The translations under genes and the position numbers were made by a program. The notes beneath the pieces were generated by a model. The model saw only the letters and a list, made by a program, of their open reading frames with translations, ran no database searches and was not told the DNA's origin. From Flavobacteriaceae bacterium UBA2765 (lineage in GTDB: Bacteria > Bacteroidota > Bacteroidia > Flavobacteriales > Flavobacteriaceae), in contig DEIV01000108.1 of NCBI GenBank assembly GCA_002352665.1, forward strand, positions 1-23,267: a stretch of DNA of 23,267 nucleotides. Reading direction: 5' to 3'. How positions within the stretch are numbered: the stretch's first letter is position 1; the number at the start of each line of letters is the position of its first letter. Positions 1 through 6,593 of the stretch are shown here, piece by piece.

Positions 1-19
1 TAAAAAGCAAACTTAAGAT

Positions 20-141
20 GTATATAGTTTATGGCGGGTAAGTGCTGAAAATGAACAGTATAGCATCAAATGAAATTCGTAGCAAATTGAAAGATTTGTG
101 TTTCAAAAACCGCCACAAACCATATACTAAACGTTGGCAAC
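20..141 (+). repeat. attC-like inverted repeat, family A, site 1
   Basis: Left arm 20-39 (GTATATAGTTTATGGCGGGT) pairs with right arm 109-127 (ACCGCCACAAACCATATAC), with one extra base and two mismatches. Both mismatches are left-A opposite right-C, so they become G.T wobbles on the bottom strand. The loop holds the family motif GGTAAGTG (37-44). After the right arm come a 5-nt spacer and GTTGGCA (133-139), the position taken by GTTACCC in sites 2 and 3. The element ends about 50 bp before the HTH gene. Membership in the family is clear from layout; a recombination function is inferred. Confidence 0.6.
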
Positions 142-188
142 AACCTAAAGAAACAACCGTAACAAAAGAAAAATCTTGTATTTAAAAT

Positions 189-779
189 ATGATTTCTAAA
201 GATAAAGTAAGGGAATACAGAAAATTGAAAGGACTTACTCAAGAAAGACTCTCATCAGAGTCAGGATTATCTTTAAGGACAGTTCAAAGAATCGAAAAAG
301 GCACATCCGAAGGAAGTCCTTATACCTTACAATCTCTTTCAAATGCTTTGGGAGTTTCAAATCAAGAATTAATGCTTGAAAAAGAGAATTCAATCAAAAT
401 AGTAAATGAAGAAATCACAAAACTGAAAGTAATTAATTTAAGTGCACTTTCTGTCGTCCTACTTCCATTAGGAAACCTAGTTTTTCCATTTATTTTCCTT
501 TGGAAATACCGTTCAATAAAATCAATTAAAATGATGGGACGGAAAATTATAAGCTTCCAAATTATCTGGACTTTGGCGAGTATTTTTATGCTCATATTTT
601 CCCCGTTTTTTAGGTATCCTCTTAATAAATTAGTACAAGAAGAAAATTTTACCGCTGACAAAATGCCTTTATTAATGTATATCGTTTTAATCGCCTTGAA
701 CGTTCTTATAACAATAAAAATTGCATACGACATTAATAAGGAAGAAAAAATCCCATCATACATTCCTAATATTCTATAA
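189..779 (+). CDS. XRE-family HTH protein with membrane domain
   Basis: This 196-residue protein joins a Cro/C1-type helix-turn-helix (about residues 5-60, with the typical LTQERLSSESGLSLRTVQRI pattern) to a hydrophobic C-terminal half. Three likely membrane spans lie near residues 83-105, 119-142 and 159-180. Proteins of this type in Bacteroidota are annotated as membrane-anchored HTH regulators; the ligand and target are not known from sequence. It is the first gene of the accessory block and sits alone between an attC-like site (20-141) and a short spacer that ends at the next promoter. The next unit is unrelated, so co-transcription for a shared role is unlikely. The ATG at 189 is favoured because the HTH begins at once. 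The DNA-binding call is firm; the function is unknown. Confidence 0.8.
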   Translation: MISKDKVREYRKLKGLTQERLSSESGLSLRTVQRIEKGTSEGSPYTLQSLSNALGVSNQELMLEKENSIKIVNEEITKLKVINLSALSVVLLPLGNLVFPFIFLWKYRSIKSIKMMGRKIISFQIIWTLASIFMLIFSPFFRYPLNKLVQEENFTADKMPLLMYIVLIALNVLITIKIAYDINKEEKIPSYIPNIL

Positions 780-849
780 CAAACGGTAAGTCATAAAAAT
801 GTCACAATAATGACACACCATCTTTAGCCCATTCAAATCTTTTCATTCA

Positions 850-857
850 TAGTTTTG
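850..857 (+). promoter_or_regulatory. Bacteroidota -7 promoter box TAGTTTTG
   Basis: TAGTTTTG matches the TAnnTTTG consensus of Bacteroidota promoters and lies 22 bp before the ATG of the serine hydrolase gene at 880. No convincing TTG -33 element is seen at the expected distance. The gene may therefore have its own promoter. Confidence 0.4.
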
Positions 858-879
858 TCTAAAATTTATACATAAAATT

Positions 880-2118
880 ATGAGATATTTAAAGTACGGT
901 ATCATTACAATCATATCAATTACACTCTGGACTGGGTTTGTTTCTCTTGGTAGAAATTACGGATTTTTATTACGGCCTATTGAGCATTCAGGAAATCCAA
1001 TAGCATTTATAGATGCTATAAAGGAAAAAGCCATAAATGAAGATGTTGATAATATAGCAATTGCACTTGTTAAGAATGGCAAAATAGAAGGAGACTTTTA
1101 TTATTCCAGAGGAAAGCCAGTTGATAAACAGACTTTATTTCAAATGGCTTCAGTAAGTAAATGGGTAACCGCTTGGGGAGTTTTCAATTTGGTAGAGCAA
1201 AAAAAACTGAACATTGATGAACCTATAAGTAAATATCTAACTAGATGGCAATTACCTAAAAGTGAATTTGATAATGAAAAAATTACAATTAGGAACTTAC
1301 TGAGCCATACCGCAGGGCTTACTGATGGTTTGGGTTATAATGGATTTGAGCCAAACCAACCTATACAGTCGATTGAAGAATCACTCAAAAAAGCAGCAGA
1401 TGCAGAACCAAATATTAGTGGAGTAACCAAAGTAGGAATTGAACCTGACACTGCTTTTAGATATTCGGGTGGTGGTTATACCATTTTGCAATTAATTATC
1501 GAAGAAGTCAGCGGACTTACATTTCAAGAATATATGGCAAAAAATATTTTTGAACCTTTGAAAATGGTTAATTCGACATTTGAATTAACAGAAAAATCAT
1601 ATTCAAATTTAGCTCAATCCTATAAATTAGATGGTACTGTAGATACTAACTATAAATACACCGCACTTGCAGCAGCCTCATTATACACTTGCATTGACGA
1701 CTTAACGTTATTTTTGAAAGCAAATGGTAATAATAATCCAGTAATTAGCAAATCAACTCAAGACTTAATAAATAAAGAATACATTAAAATAAACAACGAC
1801 TTGACCCACGGTTTAGGTCCCTTTATTTATGGTAGCAGCAAGAGTGGAGACTATGTTATTGGACACGACGGTAACAACAGAATGGCTATTAACACGTCTG
1901 TAAGGCTGAATACCACAACGAATGATGGAATTATTATTTTAGAATCAGGAAATCCAAATTTAGCTTCAAGTTTGGGAGATGAATGGGTTTTCTGGAAAAC
2001 AGGTATATTTAACTTTACTATCTTGAATTCAAATAGAAATAATATATTGAGCTGGTTGATAATTGGAAATATTCTTATTGTAGGCATTTTGGTATATTTA
2101 TTCAGGAGAAGAACGTGA
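880..2118 (+). CDS. Membrane-anchored SxxK serine hydrolase (beta-lactamase fold)
   Basis: This 412-residue enzyme belongs to the serine hydrolase / class C beta-lactamase-like superfamily (AmpC, esterase EstB and D-aminopeptidase relatives). The nucleophile motif is S91-V-S-K94, the tyrosine motif is Y195-S-G, and the third motif is H329-D-G, which is usual in esterase-like members. Membrane spans at about 5-25 and 388-408 place the catalytic domain outside the cytoplasm, held at both ends. Similar proteins hydrolyse peptides, esters or beta-lactams, and the substrate cannot be read from the motifs. The gene stands alone between the HTH gene and attC-like site 2. A second, clearly different SxxK hydrolase follows. 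The fold call is secure; resistance should not be assumed. Confidence 0.88.
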   Translation: MRYLKYGIITIISITLWTGFVSLGRNYGFLLRPIEHSGNPIAFIDAIKEKAINEDVDNIAIALVKNGKIEGDFYYSRGKPVDKQTLFQMASVSKWVTAWGVFNLVEQKKLNIDEPISKYLTRWQLPKSEFDNEKITIRNLLSHTAGLTDGLGYNGFEPNQPIQSIEESLKKAADAEPNISGVTKVGIEPDTAFRYSGGGYTILQLIIEEVSGLTFQEYMAKNIFEPLKMVNSTFELTEKSYSNLAQSYKLDGTVDTNYKYTALAAASLYTCIDDLTLFLKANGNNNPVISKSTQDLINKEYIKINNDLTHGLGPFIYGSSKSGDYVIGHDGNNRMAINTSVRLNTTTNDGIIILESGNPNLASSLGDEWVFWKTGIFNFTILNSNRNNILSWLIIGNILIVGILVYLFRRRT

Positions 2119-2130
2119 GAAAAGGCAGTT

Positions 2131-2260
2131 CAACAACGTGTAAAAATAATTGCTTAGTTCTTGCCTACTTGGAAAATCCTACGGATTTTCCTCTCGTTTG
2201 GTCTATTTTTAGTAAGTTAGTTGCTTAATTACGCAACTATCCTTACACCAACCGTTACCC
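2131..2260 (+). repeat. attC-like inverted repeat, family A, site 2
   Basis: Left arm 2138-2153 (GTGTAAAAATAATTGC) and right arm 2233-2248 (GCAACTATCCTTACAC) pair at 13 of 16 positions. All three mismatches are left-A opposite right-C. A perfect hairpin lies in the loop: GGAAAATCC (2171-2179), TAC, GGATTTTCC (2183-2191). The right arm is followed by a 5-nt spacer (CAACC) and then GTTACCC (2254-2260), 17 bp before the next start codon. A clear partner for GTTACCC is not seen at the left edge of this site, but one is present at the far end of the next unit (3392-3398). Confidence 0.75.
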
Positions 2261-2277
2261 TTTATTAAGAAAAACAA

Positions 2278-3381
2278 ATGAGAATTCAAGAATTTAGAAT
2301 AACTTTAATAATTATAACCTTATTCATTGGAGGATTTTGTTACGGACAAAATTCATATATATATTCAAAACCTAAAGACCTTGGAGATGGATGGAAAACA
2401 AACGACCTGAAATCACAAAATATTGATACAACTTTAGTTTATAAGATGTTCAACCAATTGAATAATAGAGAAAATAAAATCCAAAGCGTATTATTGGTAA
2501 AAGGTGACCAAATTATTATTGAGGAATATCTAAATGGGCAAGTGTCAGACCAAAAACACGACCTTCGTTCTGCTACGAAAAGTATAAGGTCGATTTTATT
2601 GGGAATTGCAATCGACAAAGGATTTATCGATAATGTTAACGACCCTATTTCAAAATACCTCAAAAGCCCAATACCAAAGAAAAATATTGACGAAAGAAAA
2701 GAAAAAATTACAATCAAACACCTTTTAACAATGTCAAGTGGACTTGATTGTAACGATTGGGACAAAAAATCAAAAGGACAGGAAGATAAAGTTTCTAAAA
2801 AGAAAGATTGGCTTCAATATACGCTTAACCTACCAATGGTTAATGAACCAGGAACAGTTTCAAATTACTGCTCTATGGGTGCAATCTTGATTGCAGAAAT
2901 AATAAATCAGGCTTCAGGAATGACAATTGACAAGTTTACTGAAGAATATTTATTCAAACCTTTGAATATTAGCAATGTATATTGGGAGCATACTTCCAAA
3001 AAAGAAATAATTTCTTCTGGAAAGAGATTGTATATGACTTCTCGGGATATGGCAAAAATTGGACAACTAACACTCAACAACGGAAAGTGGAATGATAAAC
3101 AAGTCGTATCCGAAAAATGGATTGCAGAATCAACTACGCCAAAAACAAAGATTACTGGAATTGATTACGGTTATTTATGGTGGAATATTCCTTTTAGAGT
3201 AAACGAAAAAATATTTGTTTCTAAAACAGCAACTGGAAACGGAGGGCAATATATTTTTGTTTTTCCAGAATTAGATATGGTAGCCGTTTTTACAGGAAGT
3301 GCTTATAACTCACAAGAAGACAAACTGCCTTTTAGAGCAATGACGGATATATTATTACCAACATTTACAACGAAAAAATAA
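2278..3381 (+). CDS. Exported SxxK serine hydrolase (beta-lactamase family)
   Basis: This 367-residue protein starts with a signal peptide (hydrophobic residues 8-21, probable cleavage near CYG/Q at 23-24). It carries S98-A-T-K101 and Y197-C-S, with a glycine-rich GNGGQ segment (320-324) where the third motif is expected. The DLRSATKS context resembles the 6-aminohexanoate-dimer hydrolase and esterase branch of the superfamily. It probably acts in the periplasm on an ester, amide or peptide. Unlike its upstream neighbour it has no C-terminal membrane span, and the two share little beyond the motifs, so they are not a recent duplication. The unit is bounded by GTTACCC at its left edge (2254-2260) and GGGTAAC 10 bp after the stop (3392-3398). 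Confidence 0.87.
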   Translation: MRIQEFRITLIIITLFIGGFCYGQNSYIYSKPKDLGDGWKTNDLKSQNIDTTLVYKMFNQLNNRENKIQSVLLVKGDQIIIEEYLNGQVSDQKHDLRSATKSIRSILLGIAIDKGFIDNVNDPISKYLKSPIPKKNIDERKEKITIKHLLTMSSGLDCNDWDKKSKGQEDKVSKKKDWLQYTLNLPMVNEPGTVSNYCSMGAILIAEIINQASGMTIDKFTEEYLFKPLNISNVYWEHTSKKEIISSGKRLYMTSRDMAKIGQLTLNNGKWNDKQVVSEKWIAESTTPKTKITGIDYGYLWWNIPFRVNEKIFVSKTATGNGGQYIFVFPELDMVAVFTGSAYNSQEDKLPFRAMTDILLPTFTTKK

Positions 3382-3391
3382 GAAAAACAAA

Positions 3392-3583
3392 GGGTAACAA
3401 AGAAGTATAAAAATAATAAGGGTTTTGGTGCTTAACCCAAAGTGTAGTGCACTTTACAAAGTCCGCAAAATTTACAATTTTGCGGGTCTATTAAATAAAG
3501 AAAAATTGTAAATTTGGCTAAGTGATAAATTGAAAGTTCAGCCCTTCGAAATCCCTTACTATTCTTACACAAGACCGTTACCC
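3392..3583 (+). repeat. attC-like inverted repeat, family A, site 3 (most complete)
   Basis: Outer boxes GGGTAAC (3392-3398) and GTTACCC (3577-3583) are exact inverse copies, each separated by 6 nt from an inner arm. Inner arms 3405-3422 (GTATAAAAATAATAAGGG) and 3553-3570 (CCCTTACTATTCTTACAC) pair at 15 of 18 positions, and the three mismatches are all left-A opposite right-C. The loop contains a perfect hairpin, CCGCAAAATT (3463-3472), TAC, AATTTTGCGG (3476-3485), and the motif GCTAAGTG (3517-3524). The R-box, spacer, L-box, loop order matches integron attC sites, although the boxes are not the canonical RYYYAAC/GTTRRRY and the site is long at about 190 bp. Confidence 0.8.
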
Positions 3584-3605
3584 TTTATTAAAAAAATCAT
3601 CAAAA

Positions 3606-3638
3606 GTTCGTGTTTTGAGAACAAAAGTATTATATTTG
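3606..3638 (+). promoter_or_regulatory. higBA promoter with possible HigA operator
   Basis: TATATTTG (3631-3638) fits the TAnnTTTG -7 consensus and ends 16 bp before the higB ATG. Just upstream, GTTC (3606-3609) and GAAC (3619-3622) form a small inverted repeat across a 9-nt spacer. HigA proteins usually repress their own operon by binding such sites. The box is a good match; the operator is a guess from position. Confidence 0.4.
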
Positions 3639-3654
3639 CATCAGATAAGAAAAT

Positions 3655-3951
3655 ATGAAGCGAATAATAGCGAAAAGAACTTTGCGAGAATTTTGGGAAA
3701 AACACGCAGACTCGGAGCAATATCTGAAAACTTGGTACGAAACTGCTAAAAATTCAGATTGGAACTCTCCGAATGATATAAAAAAGATTTATATCAATGC
3801 AAGTATTTTAAAAGACAATAGAGTTGTCTTCAATATCAAAGGAAATTCATATAGACTTATTGTTAAATTTAACTATGCCAGACAATGGGCATTTATCAGA
3901 TTTATCGGAACACACGCTGAATATGACAAAATTAATGCTAACATAATATAA
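3655..3951 (+). CDS. higB: HigB-type toxin, mRNA interferase
   Basis: This 98-residue basic protein matches the HigB toxin family of the RelE/ParE superfamily, which cuts mRNA at the ribosome. Recognisable features are the basic start (MKRIIAKRTLREFWE), the W-x-x-P-x-D-I-K-K segment near residues 36-44, and the conserved C-terminal strand region NYARQWAFIRFIGTHAEYD (about 73-91). It precedes its antitoxin gene by 11 bp, the toxin-first order characteristic of higBA. The pair forms one unit between two copies of the GTTACCC/GGGTAA boxes. Stabilising toxin-antitoxin genes are common cargo of chromosomal cassette arrays, which fits the setting. Size is usual for the family and no key region seems lost. 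Confidence 0.88.
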   Translation: MKRIIAKRTLREFWEKHADSEQYLKTWYETAKNSDWNSPNDIKKIYINASILKDNRVVFNIKGNSYRLIVKFNYARQWAFIRFIGTHAEYDKINANII

Positions 3952-3962
3952 AACAAATAATT

Positions 3963-4331
3963 ATGGAAATTAAACCTATCAAAACGGAAAAGGATTACGA
4001 AAAATCTCTCGAAAGACTTGAAGTGATTTTTGATGCAAATGCAAATTCAAAAGAAGGAGATGAAGCGGAAATTTTATCAATGTTAATTGATAATTACGAA
4101 AACAAACATTATCCTATTGATGCTCCAGATCCAATTGAAGCAATTAAAATTCGAATGGAGGAAATGAATCTAAAACAAAAAGATTTAGTTGGAATAATTG
4201 GAGGGAAAAGCAGAGTGTCTGAAATCTTAAATAAAAAGAAAAAACTGACTGTAGAAATGATAAGAGAATTGGAAAAAATCCTACATATTTCTGCCTCTGT
4301 TCTTGTGAATAACTATCAATTAGCAAGTTAA
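3963..4331 (+). CDS. higA: HigA-type antitoxin, HTH protein
   Basis: This 122-residue acidic protein has an N-terminal helical region followed by a Cro/C1-type helix-turn-helix at about residues 70-118 (NLKQKDLVGIIGGKSRVSEI and so on). It is the usual partner of HigB: it binds the toxin, neutralises it, and represses the operon. The TEKDYEKSLERLEVIFDA opening is typical of the HigA group with an N-terminal extension. The stop codon lies inside a sequence (TAAGAAAAACAAAGGGTAA, 4329-4347) nearly identical to that at the end of the preceding serine hydrolase gene (3379-3397), although the two genes are unrelated. Confidence 0.88.
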   Translation: MEIKPIKTEKDYEKSLERLEVIFDANANSKEGDEAEILSMLIDNYENKHYPIDAPDPIEAIKIRMEEMNLKQKDLVGIIGGKSRVSEILNKKKKLTVEMIRELEKILHISASVLVNNYQLAS

Positions 4332-4352
4332 GAAAAACAAAGGGTAATAAAG
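4329..4352 (+). repeat. Orphan left end of a family A site
   Basis: The 24 bases from the higA stop codon match those from the stop codon at 3379 at 23 positions, including the box GGGTAA (4342-4347). That box is the inverse of TTACCC at the start of this unit (3578-3583). No inner arms and no right half follow; a tandem repeat begins at 4366 instead. The site is best read as truncated. Confidence 0.6.
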
Positions 4353-4365
4353 CTATCCCCTTCTC

Positions 4366-4455
4366 ATCGTATCATTATCGTATATTTTCAAATCATATCG
4401 TATCATTTCTATCGTATCATTACCATATATTTTCGTGTCATATCGTATCATTTGT
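4366..4455 (+). repeat. Two 45-bp tandem repeats with ATCGTATCATT motifs
   Basis: Units 4366-4410 and 4411-4455 match at about 39 of 45 positions. Each contains ATCGTATCATT twice, at 4366, 4397, 4411 and 4442. The array ends 26 bp before the fic start codon. Regularly repeated 11-mers of this kind could be binding sites for a regulator or slippage products. No match to a known operator is claimed. Confidence 0.8.
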
Positions 4456-4468
4456 AAAAAATATTTCT

Positions 4469-4476
4469 TAAATTTG
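4469..4476 (+). promoter_or_regulatory. -7 box TAAATTTG almost abutting the fic ATG
   Basis: TAAATTTG fits TAnnTTTG exactly and ends only 5 bp before the ATG at 4482. If used, transcription would start at or very near the start codon and give a leaderless mRNA. No other in-frame ATG lies near the start of the protein. Confidence 0.4.
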
Positions 4477-4481
4477 TTCAT

Positions 4482-5522
4482 ATGACGGGAAAAGTACATA
4501 CACTTAATATAAATATTGATTGGAAATTAATAGATGAAATAAGTAAGGTTGATCGATTTGATGCATCCTGGACATCAATTGAAAAAAGAGAAGGACAAAG
4601 TTTAAAACAGCTAAAATCAATCGCAACAGTTCGTAGTGTTGGTGCTTCAACAAGGATTGAAGGTTCTAAACTTAGCAACGAAGAAGTTGACGTTTTATTA
4701 AAAGGTTTGACAATTGAAAAACTTGAAGATAGGGACTCCCAAGAGGTCGCTGGTTATTTTAAAGTATTAGATATTATTTCTGAGTCTTATGAAGGAATTG
4801 AAATTTCCGAAAATTCTATCAAAGGACTGCATAATGCTTTAATGAAGTATAGTGAAAAAGACCAATGGCATAAAGGAGATTATAAACAACATAGTAACAG
4901 CGTAGAGGCGACACTACCTGACGGAACAAAACAGATCATATTTGAAACAACACCACCTGGACATCAAACTGAAGATGCAATGAGAGCCTTGATAGAATGG
5001 TATAATAAAGACGCTTCTACCCATCCCCTTGTAAAGAGTGCCATATTCACTTATGAATTCGTCAGCATTCATCCATTCCAAGACGGAAATGGAAGATTAA
5101 GTAGATTATTATCAACTTTACTTTTATTAAAATATGGATATAAGTGGATTCAATATGTGAGTTTTGAACACGAAATTGAAAATCGAAAAACGGAATATTA
5201 TAGAGAACTTCGCAGCTGTCAGGCTCAAAGACCAAACGAAAATATAACTTCCTGGATTGACTTCTTTTTTGATGTATTAATAAATATACAAGAACAACTA
5301 CTTACAAAGCTAAAAACAACAGGTACAATTGCTCAACTTTCTCCAAGAGAAAAGAGTATCCTCATATTTATAGAAAGTAATCCCGGTTGTAAATCTGGAC
5401 AAATTGCCGAAAAATTAGGAATCCCAAATCCAACAGTGAAAAGAATACTCACGGAAATGGTCAATAATAAATTGATTGAAAAATTTGGTGTTGGCCCTGG
5501 AACGAATTATAGTATAACATAA
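4482..5522 (+). CDS. Fic-domain AMP transferase with winged-helix C-terminus
   Basis: This 346-residue protein has the full Fic active-site motif HPFQDGNGR (197-205), in which the histidine and the loop catalyse transfer of AMP or a related group from a nucleotide to a hydroxyl side chain of a target protein. The N-terminal region has the inhibitory helix S56-T-R-I-E60-G61, matching (S/T)xxxE(G/N), so this is a self-inhibited class II Fic with antitoxin and toxin in one chain. A winged helix-turn-helix follows near 284-346 (LSPREKSILIFIESNPGCKSGQIAEKLGIPNPTVKRIL), as in many DNA-binding Fic proteins that control their own gene. The target is unknown. The 45-bp tandem repeats directly upstream are possible sites for that domain. 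Confidence 0.92.
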   Translation: MTGKVHTLNINIDWKLIDEISKVDRFDASWTSIEKREGQSLKQLKSIATVRSVGASTRIEGSKLSNEEVDVLLKGLTIEKLEDRDSQEVAGYFKVLDIISESYEGIEISENSIKGLHNALMKYSEKDQWHKGDYKQHSNSVEATLPDGTKQIIFETTPPGHQTEDAMRALIEWYNKDASTHPLVKSAIFTYEFVSIHPFQDGNGRLSRLLSTLLLLKYGYKWIQYVSFEHEIENRKTEYYRELRSCQAQRPNENITSWIDFFFDVLINIQEQLLTKLKTTGTIAQLSPREKSILIFIESNPGCKSGQIAEKLGIPNPTVKRILTEMVNNKLIEKFGVGPGTNYSIT

Positions 5523-5523
5523 A

Positions 5524-5719
5524 CAGCACCTAAGCTGTATAAAATTAATGTTTAAGGTCAGTGTCTATCCGAAGTATAGGAATATTTATAAAGTCCGCAA
5601 AATTTTTCAAATTTTGTGTTCAGCGGAAAAATAAGATGAAATTTAAAAAATTCTGCTAAGTGCTAAACTCGAAAATTATTGTATTTTAACCAGCACTAAT
5701 TTTATACCAACCGTCAGAC
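5524..5719 (+). repeat. attC-like inverted repeat, family A, site 4
   Basis: Left arm 5537-5550 (GTATAAAATTAATG) and right arm 5694-5707 (CACTAATTTTATAC) pair at 13 of 14 positions, and the mismatch is again left-A opposite right-C. The loop shares the 16-mer AAAGTCCGCAAAATTT (5590-5605) with site 3 (3458-3473), and GCTAAGTG (5655-5662). It has a hairpin AAAATTT/AAATTTT (5599-5615) flanked by CCGC and GCGG. A 5-nt spacer (CAACC) and GTCAGAC (5713-5719) follow the right arm. Confidence 0.75.
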
Positions 5720-5820
5720 TACGCAAAAACTCAATATTTTAAATTTATTAATATTGATAATCAGATGGTTATATTAATTAAAACAGTAAATTTAAGGGTT
5801 ATTGCGTAGACTCCCGTTAG
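5713..5820 (+). repeat. Short gene-less unit with inverted ends
   Basis: CTACGCAA (5719-5726) and TTGCGTAG (5802-5809) are exact inverse copies. The first lies directly after the right end of site 4. The second lies 6 bp before GTTAGC (5816-5821), the left end of the next unit. No ORF fits between them. The pattern suits an emptied or decayed cassette about 100 bp long. Confidence 0.35.
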
Positions 5821-5828
5821 CATACATT

Positions 5829-6593
5829 ATGGACACAAAGGAATATTTAAGTAGAATCGAGTTTTTTGGTAAAACAAAAGTGGACTTAAATACCTTGAAT
5901 CAACTTCATCAAAATCATGTATTTCACATCCCTTTTGAGAACCTAGATATTCAAAACGGGCAAAAACTACATCTGGAAGAATCAAAATTATTCAACAAAA
6001 TTATCAATTCTAGAAGGGGTGGATTTTGTTATGAACTGAATTATTTATTTCTGTCTTTGTTGAAGAATTTAGGCTTTGATGCTAAAATGATTTCTGCAAG
6101 AATATTTGACAATGATGATTTTGGACCTGAATTTGACCATATGGCGATAATCGTTAGTTTGGGAAATGAAGAATGGCTTGCGGATGTTGGGTTTGGAGAT
6201 TTATTTATCAAACCCCTGAAAATTAATCTAGAAATCGAGCAAATTGACGGAGGGAATACCTTCAAGATTAGTCTATTTAGTGAACAGTCATATTTACTTT
6301 CCAAGTCGGAAAATGGACTTGACTTTGAAAAAAAGTATGTCTTTGAGACCAATGAAAAAAAATTGGAACAATTTTTACCTCAATGTAAATTAAAACAGCA
6401 ATCTCCGGACTCATATTTTGTACAAAATAAGGTCTGTACAATAGTGCAAAAAAGCGGGCGAAAAACAATTTTCAATTCTAAATATATTGAAAAAAAGCAT
6501 GGAAATAAAACGGAATTGCTAATTAAAAATAAGGAACAAGAAAAAAGAATATTGGAAAAAGAATTCGGCATGACGGAAAATAACGTATGCTAA
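5829..6593 (+). CDS. Arylamine N-acetyltransferase
   Basis: Starting at ATG 5829 the protein has 254 residues, typical for arylamine N-acetyltransferases, which move an acetyl group from acetyl-CoA to aromatic amines and hydrazines. The catalytic triad is visible: Cys67 in RRGGFCYEL, His104 in FDHMAII and Asp119 in LADVGFGD. The N-terminal MDTKEYLSRIEFFG and HIPFENLDI segments are standard. A longer frame opens from TTG at 5802, but it would run through the boundary sequence CCGTTAGCATAC, so the ATG is preferred. GTTAGCATAC (5816-5825) is mirrored by GTATGCTAA (6585-6593), which includes the stop codon, so this gene too is framed by inverse boxes. It probably acts on foreign or self-made arylamines in the cytoplasm. 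Confidence 0.92.
   Translation: MDTKEYLSRIEFFGKTKVDLNTLNQLHQNHVFHIPFENLDIQNGQKLHLEESKLFNKIINSRRGGFCYELNYLFLSLLKNLGFDAKMISARIFDNDDFGPEFDHMAIIVSLGNEEWLADVGFGDLFIKPLKINLEIEQIDGGNTFKISLFSEQSYLLSKSENGLDFEKKYVFETNEKKLEQFLPQCKLKQQSPDSYFVQNKVCTIVQKSGRKTIFNSKYIEKKHGNKTELLIKNKEQEKRILEKEFGMTENNVC

Noticed and set aside
780..849. A full attC-like site between the HTH gene and the first serine hydrolase
   Set aside because: AACGGTAAGTCATAAAAAT at 782-800 vaguely recalls a left end, and TGTCA/TGACA forms a small hairpin, but no inner arms or right box can be paired.
2171..2191. Rho-independent terminator after the first serine hydrolase
   Set aside because: The hairpin is perfect but is AT-rich and has no T run after it. 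Its equivalent recurs in the loops of other family A sites, so it is part of the site.
880..3381. Naming either serine hydrolase as a beta-lactamase resistance gene
   Set aside because: SxxK and YxN-type motifs are shared with esterases and peptidases, and the third motifs (HDG and GNGG) do not match the KTG of true beta-lactamases.
4366..4455. CRISPR-like or replication-origin iterons
   Set aside because: There are only two 45-bp units without unique spacers, no cas gene or replication protein nearby, and the array lies directly before a gene promoter.
5802..5828. Upstream TTG start for the acetyltransferase, adding nine residues
   Set aside because: The extension runs through the unit boundary CCGTTAGCATAC. 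The ATG at 5829 gives the standard N-terminus and length.
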